DNA of 27,607 nt from Flemingiibacterium sp964603455. Its GTDB lineage: Bacteria; Bacillota; Clostridia; Oscillospirales; CAG-272. Below the pieces are notes generated by a model. The model searched no databases. It was not told where the DNA came from and saw nothing but the letters and a program-made list of their open reading frames with translations. The position numbers and the translations under genes are program-made. How positions within the stretch are numbered: the first letter of the stretch is position 1; each line of letters starts with the position of its first letter. The stretch covers positions 1 through 27,607 of the forward strand of contig CAZRVL010000023.1 of assembly GCA_964603455.1 (NCBI GenBank). Direction: 5' to 3'. Shown one piece after another: positions 23,756-27,607 of the stretch.

Positions 23756-24595
23756 CTATTCATTTTTGGTTTCTATATTTTCTGTGTCGTTTTTGGTTAT
23801 CATAAGACCTTCAACGACCTTATTTCCTTTTTTGCCGGACAGCCTTGAATAAAAATAGCCGAATAGCGAGAATGAAATCGCGCCTATGAAGTTTACGAAC
23901 ATATCCTTTATTGTGTCGATAAGACCGATGTCGAGATAGCCGTTTATCGGCATAACCTCACCGTTTACTGTAGTCATCGTGATGTCCTTTATCTGCACCG
24001 CGACATTTAGACCATCGGGATTCAAAAGAGTCGAGGAGATGGCGGTTATCACCGTGTCGCGCTGCATATCGGTCGCAAAGAGCTGATCCATGCCAAATTC
24101 GAAAAACTCCCAAAGCACACCTATCGTCATCGAGAAACAGAATGAAAACAGCGCGATGAAGAAGGGGGACAGATTGAGTCCGAATACTCTTTTTCGGTTG
24201 AGGATAACTATGAGTGAAAGTCCGACTGCCGCTGCCAAAAATCCAGTCGTCACATGGAGCATCGTGTCCCAGAGTCTGAAACGTGTGTAGTAGCTGTTTA
24301 TCTCTCCGAGTATTTCTGCCGCGAAAATGAATACGAGCACAATGTTTTCAAGCAAAGAGGGAACCTCGACTCTGAATACTTTCTCGACCAGCAGCGGAAC
24401 GAAGAACAAAAACAGAGTGAATACACACAAAAATACGTTTTCGTAGTTTCCGATGAAGAACTGTCGTGTTCCGACAAGGATAACGAGCGTTCTCAATGTC
24501 ATGTATATTATAAATGTCGATCGGTCTTTTTTATATTCGGCTTCCAACTGCTTCCAAAAGCCGAGCTTTTTTTCTTTTTTGACTTTTTGTTTCAT
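23756..24595 (-). CDS. YjdF/DUF2238-like membrane protein
   Basis: The protein has 279 aa with about six membrane helices: around 28-48, 50-72, 80-98, 108-132, 142-168 and 225-252. The conserved-looking core LWDTMLHVTTGFLAAAVGLSLI and GVLWEFFEFGMDQ matches the DUF2238/YjdF family, whose function is unknown. A soluble loop of about 45 residues (about 170-220, ISSTLLNPDGLNVAVQIKD...) sits before the last helix. The N-terminus is Lys-rich and cytoplasmic. No clear Shine-Dalgarno precedes the ATG at 24595; the start is chosen by length and the charged beginning. The gene lies 48 bp downstream of the flotillin gene on the same strand, with a hairpin but no T tract between, so it may be the last gene of that operon. 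Confidence 0.78.
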   Translation of the reverse strand: MKQKVKKEKKLGFWKQLEAEYKKDRSTFIIYMTLRTLVILVGTRQFFIGNYENVFLCVFTLFLFFVPLLVEKVFRVEVPSLLENIVLVFIFAAEILGEINSYYTRFRLWDTMLHVTTGFLAAAVGLSLIVILNRKRVFGLNLSPFFIALFSFCFSMTIGVLWEFFEFGMDQLFATDMQRDTVITAISSTLLNPDGLNVAVQIKDITMTTVNGEVMPINGYLDIGLIDTIKDMFVNFIGAISFSLFGYFYSRLSGKKGNKVVEGLMITKNDTENIETKNE

Positions 24596-24615
24596 AAATA
24601 ATATTTAATATCAAT

Positions 24616-24637
24616 ACCGCCGGAGAGATCCGGCGGT
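24616..24637 (-). other. Intergenic hairpin downstream of the flotillin gene
   Basis: A perfect 9-bp GC-rich stem (24616-24624 with 24629-24637) has a 4-nt loop and lies 6 bases after the flotillin stop. On the minus strand it is not followed by a T run, so it may be an mRNA processing or stability element, or a weak terminator allowing read-through. Confidence 0.6.
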
Positions 24638-24643
24638 CAATTT

Positions 24644-26047
24644 TTAGTTTGCTTCGGTGTTTTCGGAGGGCTTTTCGGCAGCCTTGTCAGTTCCGAGGTA
24701 TGACGGAAGGTTCATTCCTGCCATGTCGAACATTTCGTTCATCGGAGGGATAGACTTCATCATACCAGAGAGGAAGTTTGCAGTTGCGGTCTTGCCGTCG
24801 GCTGAATTTCCGCCGTCCCAGACAGTTACCTTGTCGATCTTGAGGTTCTTGATAGCTTCGACCTGGATCTTCGTGAGTTCTTCGAGCTTATCAGCGATCA
24901 TAAGTCTGATAGCATCATTAGATTCTCCGCCGGCAGATTTAACGATCTCGGCAAAGCCTTCCGCTTGCTTCGTAAGTATAGAACGCATACCGTCTGCTTC
25001 TGCCTGCATACGCATGAGAGTTGCATCGGCTTCACCCTTCGCTTTACGTCTGATCTGTTCAGCTTCTGCTTCAGCCTTTAATTCAGCCTGTTTCTTTTCG
25101 ATCTCAGCCTTGACGAGTATGTCGGCTTCGAGAGTAGCCTGTTCGAGCGAAGCACGCGCAAGCTCAGCGGATTTCTGTGCGGCATATGCTTCTTCGAGAG
25201 CCTTTGCGGACTGTATCTTTTCGGCTGCGGTAGCGCGCTTGAGAGCTTCAGCTTCACGTTCGCGGCGGATAGCATCGGATTCGGCGACCTGTATCTTTGC
25301 TTCGTTTTCACCCTTGATAGCTTCGGAATTTGCGAGAGAAACGTTTATTCGCTGATCACGCTCTGCGTTTGCCGAACCGATAGCACCCTCGCGGTCAGCC
25401 TGTGCGACCGAGATCTTTGCATCGTTTATAGCCTTTGCAGCAGCCTCTTTACCGAGAGCCAAGATATATCCGCTCTCATCGGTGATGTCGGTGACATTGA
25501 CGTTTATGAGTCTGAGACCTATCTTCTTAAGCTCAGTCTCAACGTTTCTCGAAACCGCATCGAGAAATTTATCGCGGTCGGTATTTATCTCCTCGATCTC
25601 CATCGTTGCGATGACAAGTCTGAGCTGACCGAAGATAATATCCTTTGCAAGCTCCTGAATATCATCTAACTTCAGACCGAGCATACGCTCAGCCGCATTC
25701 TGCATTACGCCCGGTTCTGTCGAAATGCCGACCGTGAAGCGAGAGGGAACATCAACACGTATATTCTGCTTCGAAAGTGCATTTTTCAAGTCAACGTTTA
25801 TCGAGATAGGAGTGAGATCGAGAAATTCAACGTCCTGAATGAGTGGCCAGATGAATGCCGCGCCGCCGTGGATACATTTTGCCGAGCGGGATGTGCCGTC
25901 TGCGTTGTTTCCGACTTTACCGTAGATTACCATTACCTTGTCGGACGGGCATTTGCGGTAGCGCGAGGCGATCACTATAAGCGTGGTCGGTATCAAAAGT
26001 GCAACAATACAGATTAGAATTAGTAAGCTTGTAGAATTGAAAGGCAT
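24644..26047 (-). CDS. floT: Flotillin-like SPFH-domain membrane scaffold protein
   Basis: The protein has 467 aa. One membrane helix sits at the N-terminus (about 7-28), followed by an SPFH/band-7 domain (about 30-200: CPSDKVMVIYGKVG, GGAAFIWPLIQDVEFLDLTPISI, AAERMLGLKLDDIQELAKDIIFGQLRLVIA, LIDVNVTDI-type strand). A long Ala/Glu/Lys coiled coil covers about 200-360, containing the flotillin EA repeats (REREAEALKRATAAEK, ELKAEAEAEQIRRKAKGEADA). The C-terminal tail has a GMNLPSYLG element. Length and layout match Bacillus FloT/YuaG, which scaffolds functional membrane microdomains. AAGGAG precedes the ATG. Upstream on the same strand are PspC-like and NfeD-like genes with gaps of 18 and 15 nt, an NfeD-flotillin arrangement found widely. 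Confidence 0.93.
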   Translation of the reverse strand: MPFNSTSLLILICIVALLIPTTLIVIASRYRKCPSDKVMVIYGKVGNNADGTSRSAKCIHGGAAFIWPLIQDVEFLDLTPISINVDLKNALSKQNIRVDVPSRFTVGISTEPGVMQNAAERMLGLKLDDIQELAKDIIFGQLRLVIATMEIEEINTDRDKFLDAVSRNVETELKKIGLRLINVNVTDITDESGYILALGKEAAAKAINDAKISVAQADREGAIGSANAERDQRINVSLANSEAIKGENEAKIQVAESDAIRREREAEALKRATAAEKIQSAKALEEAYAAQKSAELARASLEQATLEADILVKAEIEKKQAELKAEAEAEQIRRKAKGEADATLMRMQAEADGMRSILTKQAEGFAEIVKSAGGESNDAIRLMIADKLEELTKIQVEAIKNLKIDKVTVWDGGNSADGKTATANFLSGMMKSIPPMNEMFDMAGMNLPSYLGTDKAAEKPSENTEAN

Positions 26048-26065
26048 GGCTTTATCTCCTTAATT

Positions 26066-26260
26066 TTATAATATGTCGATATTGGTTTCGTCCGGAATTA
26101 TGAACGCACATACGATATAGACGAGTATGCCCGACCCAACTATCCCGAACAAAGCGAACAAAACACGCACAAGTGTCGGATCTACGCCTAAATACTGAGC
26201 AATGCCCGAAGCAACTCCGCATAATTTCCTGTCGGCTTTTGGACGATACAGCTTTTTCAT
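26066..26260 (-). CDS. PspC-domain small membrane protein
   Basis: The protein has 64 aa and consists of one PspC domain. It starts MKKLYRPKADRKLCGVASGIAQYLGVDPTLVRVLF, the classic amphipathic opening, followed by a membrane helix (FALFGIVGSGILVYIVCAFIIP). PspC proteins sense or signal envelope stress in the phage-shock response of other bacteria; stand-alone short forms are common in Firmicutes. AAGGAG precedes the ATG. It is placed between NfeD-like and flotillin genes, implying a shared role in membrane integrity. Confidence 0.92.
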   Translation of the reverse strand: MKKLYRPKADRKLCGVASGIAQYLGVDPTLVRVLFALFGIVGSGILVYIVCAFIIPDETNIDIL

Positions 26261-26275
26261 AAAATACTCTCCTTT

Positions 26276-26866
26276 TTAGGCTTTCATAACTCTCTCGACC
26301 ATGACAAGCCCCATATCATCGGTCGAGACTACTCTTACGGTTTCTCCGGTCTTCAAAGCTTCATCCGAATCGGTCACGGCATCCACCTCTATGTATCGGT
26401 CTTGGACTATGATATTTATCTTTCCGCGTCCGTTTCCTTTTGCGGGTATCGGAATATATACCTGACCTACCTTTCCCACGGCTGAGCCTATTTCTATATT
26501 TCCGCTTGATTGAAGCTTGAGCACTGCTTTCATTAGATATGCGATACCGAAAAGCGTTGCTACTCCGCAGACTATCGCGAGGATTATCGCTATTATATCC
26601 GGCAGTCCGAAATCTATGAAAACTATGCCTGCCCATCCGGCGATGCAGAGCATTCCGACTATTCCGCGGATCGAGAAAAGTGTCAGCCCGTCATCTCCCG
26701 CTTCAATATCATCGGGTATTCCATCTCCGTCAAAGTCGATGTCATCTCCGTCACCGAGTCCAAATAGAAGCAGTACGGTCTGCACTATCAGCACGAGCGT
26801 TGACGGTATTCCGATAAACGCGAATATGTGCTGAAGATCGGTCAATGAGTTCCACCAGTCAGTCAA
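26276..26866 (-). CDS. NfeD-like membrane protein with Asp-rich loop and OB domain
   Basis: The protein has 196 aa and starts at TTG 26866 with AAAGGAG about 9 nt upstream, giving MTDWWN. A first membrane helix (about 14-36) is followed by an acidic loop GDGDDIDFDGDGIPDD (about 38-55), which has the DxDxDG spacing of calcium loops. Two more helices follow (about 65-83 and 86-112), then an OB-fold domain (about 120-196: GSAVGKVGQVYIPIPAKGNGRGKINIIV, TGETVRVVSTDDMGLVMVE). This matches the short NfeD/YuaF type that partners flotillins. If the OB domain is cytoplasmic, the acidic loop is too. It is the first gene of the NfeD-PspC-flotillin unit. No good promoter is visible in the 69-bp gap upstream, so read-through from the DUF1836 gene is possible. 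Confidence 0.87.
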   Translation of the reverse strand: MTDWWNSLTDLQHIFAFIGIPSTLVLIVQTVLLLFGLGDGDDIDFDGDGIPDDIEAGDDGLTLFSIRGIVGMLCIAGWAGIVFIDFGLPDIIAIILAIVCGVATLFGIAYLMKAVLKLQSSGNIEIGSAVGKVGQVYIPIPAKGNGRGKINIIVQDRYIEVDAVTDSDEALKTGETVRVVSTDDMGLVMVERVMKA

Positions 26867-26896
26867 AACAATCCACTCCTTTAAGTTTGTTTACAC

Positions 26897-26927
26897 ATAT
26901 TTTTGAAAAGCTTCTATCTTAAAAATA
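26897..26927. other. AT-rich inverted repeat between DUF1836 and NfeD genes
   Basis: Arms atattttt and aaaaatat, extended by three pairs past a bulge, form an AT-rich hairpin. It lacks a GC-rich core and is at best a weak terminator of the DUF1836 transcript. Confidence 0.35.
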
Positions 26928-26935
26928 TCAGAATG

Positions 26936-27526
26936 TCATCGAGCGAATACGCTGTCATAGATCGCATTCGCACGTTGTCTTACAAGAGTCGAATAATAGG
27001 CATATATTATTATCTCGCAGGCACTTTCAAGTCGCTTTCTCGCACCGGGAGCACACTCCTCATACGGCTCAAGTGTACGTTTTATGAGTTCTCTGACATT
27101 ATCCGCATTTACTGCCTTGCCATCCTCATCTTCGATTATCACATCTATTATTTTACATAGATAATCATACAAAAGCGATTCGGGGATTATATCATCACTC
27201 GGATCTCCTGCGCGTCCGTTTACATATTTCAAAAGTGTCGCGATTCGTTCGAGCTGAACGGATTCTCGCATCATATTGATGATAAGTATTCTCGCCAATT
27301 GATCTTTTCCGTATCGTTTGTTGTGTGCATTTGCTACCCAACCGCGTTTTGTCCAGTTCTGAAGTGTGGAGCCGTCTATCCCGGATATTTCTCGTATCTG
27401 AGAAAGCATTATCCCGTCGGTTATATAAAATATTTTATTCAGAAATTCCAATCCCGTGACATTACCCATTTTTAACTTATCCATAAGCGTTCCGGGTATC
27501 AATTGGCTTTGAATTTCGAGCTTCAA
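26936..27526 (-). CDS. DUF1836 family HTH protein
   Basis: The protein has 196 aa and starts at TTG 27526, with GAGAGGA 6 nt upstream. DUF1836 covers most of the chain. A MerR-like winged-helix region (about 37-100) reads MLSQIREISGIDGSTLQNWTKRGWV...KRYGKDQLARILIINMMRESVQLERIATLLKYVN, where the first helices look like DNA recognition and the RYGKDQLARI part resembles the MerR wing. The C-terminal half is helical (LLYDYLCKIIDVIIEDED..., AGARKRLESACEIIIYAYYS-like) and may mediate dimerisation. The function is uncharacterised; a DNA-binding regulator is likely. It has a perfect promoter containing a palindrome, suggesting autoregulation, and lies upstream of the NfeD-PspC-flotillin genes on the same strand. 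Confidence 0.85.
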   Translation of the reverse strand: MKLEIQSQLIPGTLMDKLKMGNVTGLEFLNKIFYITDGIMLSQIREISGIDGSTLQNWTKRGWVANAHNKRYGKDQLARILIINMMRESVQLERIATLLKYVNGRAGDPSDDIIPESLLYDYLCKIIDVIIEDEDGKAVNADNVRELIKRTLEPYEECAPGARKRLESACEIIIYAYYSTLVRQRANAIYDSVFAR

Positions 27527-27561
27527 GCGATGTCCTCTCCTTTCATTTTCAGTACACTATG

Positions 27562-27590
27562 ATTATATCATACAATCACATGATTGTCAA
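27562..27590 (-). promoter_or_regulatory. Consensus promoter of the DUF1836 gene
   Basis: On the minus strand a perfect TTGACA (27590-27585), a 17-bp spacer and a perfect TATAAT (27567-27562), about 35 bp before the TTG start. Confidence 0.9.
27572..27587. promoter_or_regulatory. Palindromic operator candidate in the DUF1836 promoter
   Basis: The perfect inverted repeat ACAATCA-CA-TGATTGT (7-bp arms, 2-bp centre) overlaps the -35 hexamer and most of the spacer. A protein bound here would block or remodel RNA polymerase access. Confidence 0.65.
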
Positions 27591-27607
27591 GAGGTTTTAC
27601 GAAAATT

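Noticed and set aside
24657..25355. 232-codon plus-strand frame rich in Ala/Ser
   Set aside because: A mirror of the flotillin coiled-coil repeats; composition is explained by the antisense strand.

Overview
The window looks like a chromosomal segment of a monoderm gut-type Clostridia (Oscillospirales/Ruminococcaceae-like) genome. Evidence for this is the S-layer-homology exoprotein, several lipoprotein solute-binding proteins without permeases, a DUF5685/J-domain operon, DUF1836, DUF5107-TPR, strong AGGAGG ribosome sites with frequent TTG/GTG starts, and sigma-A promoters with 17-bp spacers. The species cannot be named from this sequence. I see no rRNA, tRNA, insertion sequence, prophage or CRISPR array.

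Layout. Positions 1-107 hold the tail of dapF. 277-1764 encodes a beta-helix (pectate-lyase-like) protein. 1933-3384 encodes an orphan solute-binding lipoprotein whose promoter spacer contains a 13-G homopolymer. 3433-6216 (minus) encodes a large SLH-domain surface protein. 6546-8105 is a Gfo/Idh oxidoreductase coupled to a small two-TM protein. 8282-11274 is a two-domain lipoprotein with a solute-binding-like C-terminal half, followed by a Nif3-family protein. 11302-12806 is a CNNM/CorC-type CBS membrane protein behind a long, apparently structured leader. 12892-13878 is a CE2-like SGNH esterase. 13978-16013 is a tight operon of DUF5685, a J-domain/Cys-rich protein and an ECF-S-like membrane protein. 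16063-17568 (minus) is a second solute-binding lipoprotein with a G8 tract just after its lipobox. 17706-20888 (minus) is a DUF5107-TPR protein, divergent from 21052-22152, a periplasmic-binding-protein-like sensor with a C-terminal LuxR-like HTH. 22167-22810 is a decayed lipoprotein gene. 22896-23720 is a metallophosphoesterase. 23756-26866 (minus) is an NfeD-PspC-flotillin cluster followed by a YjdF-like membrane protein, and 26936-27526 (minus) is DUF1836 with a palindrome in its promoter.

Themes. Much of the window serves the cell surface and carbohydrate handling: beta-helix, CE2 esterase, Gfo/Idh, three binding-protein-like lipoproteins, the DUF5107 protein with its divergent sensor, and the SLH protein. 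The rest concerns membrane organisation and stress (flotillin/NfeD/PspC, J-domain operon, CBS transporter).

The strongest unexpected signal is in two lipoprotein genes of the same family. Both carry poly-G tracts at positions where slippage would switch expression: one between -35 and -10, the other in codons 28-30, where both shifted frames stop within about a dozen codons. This looks like phase-variable nutrient capture or surface display. A second notable idea is that DUF5685 carries two Asp-rich helical motifs resembling those of class I isoprenoid synthases.
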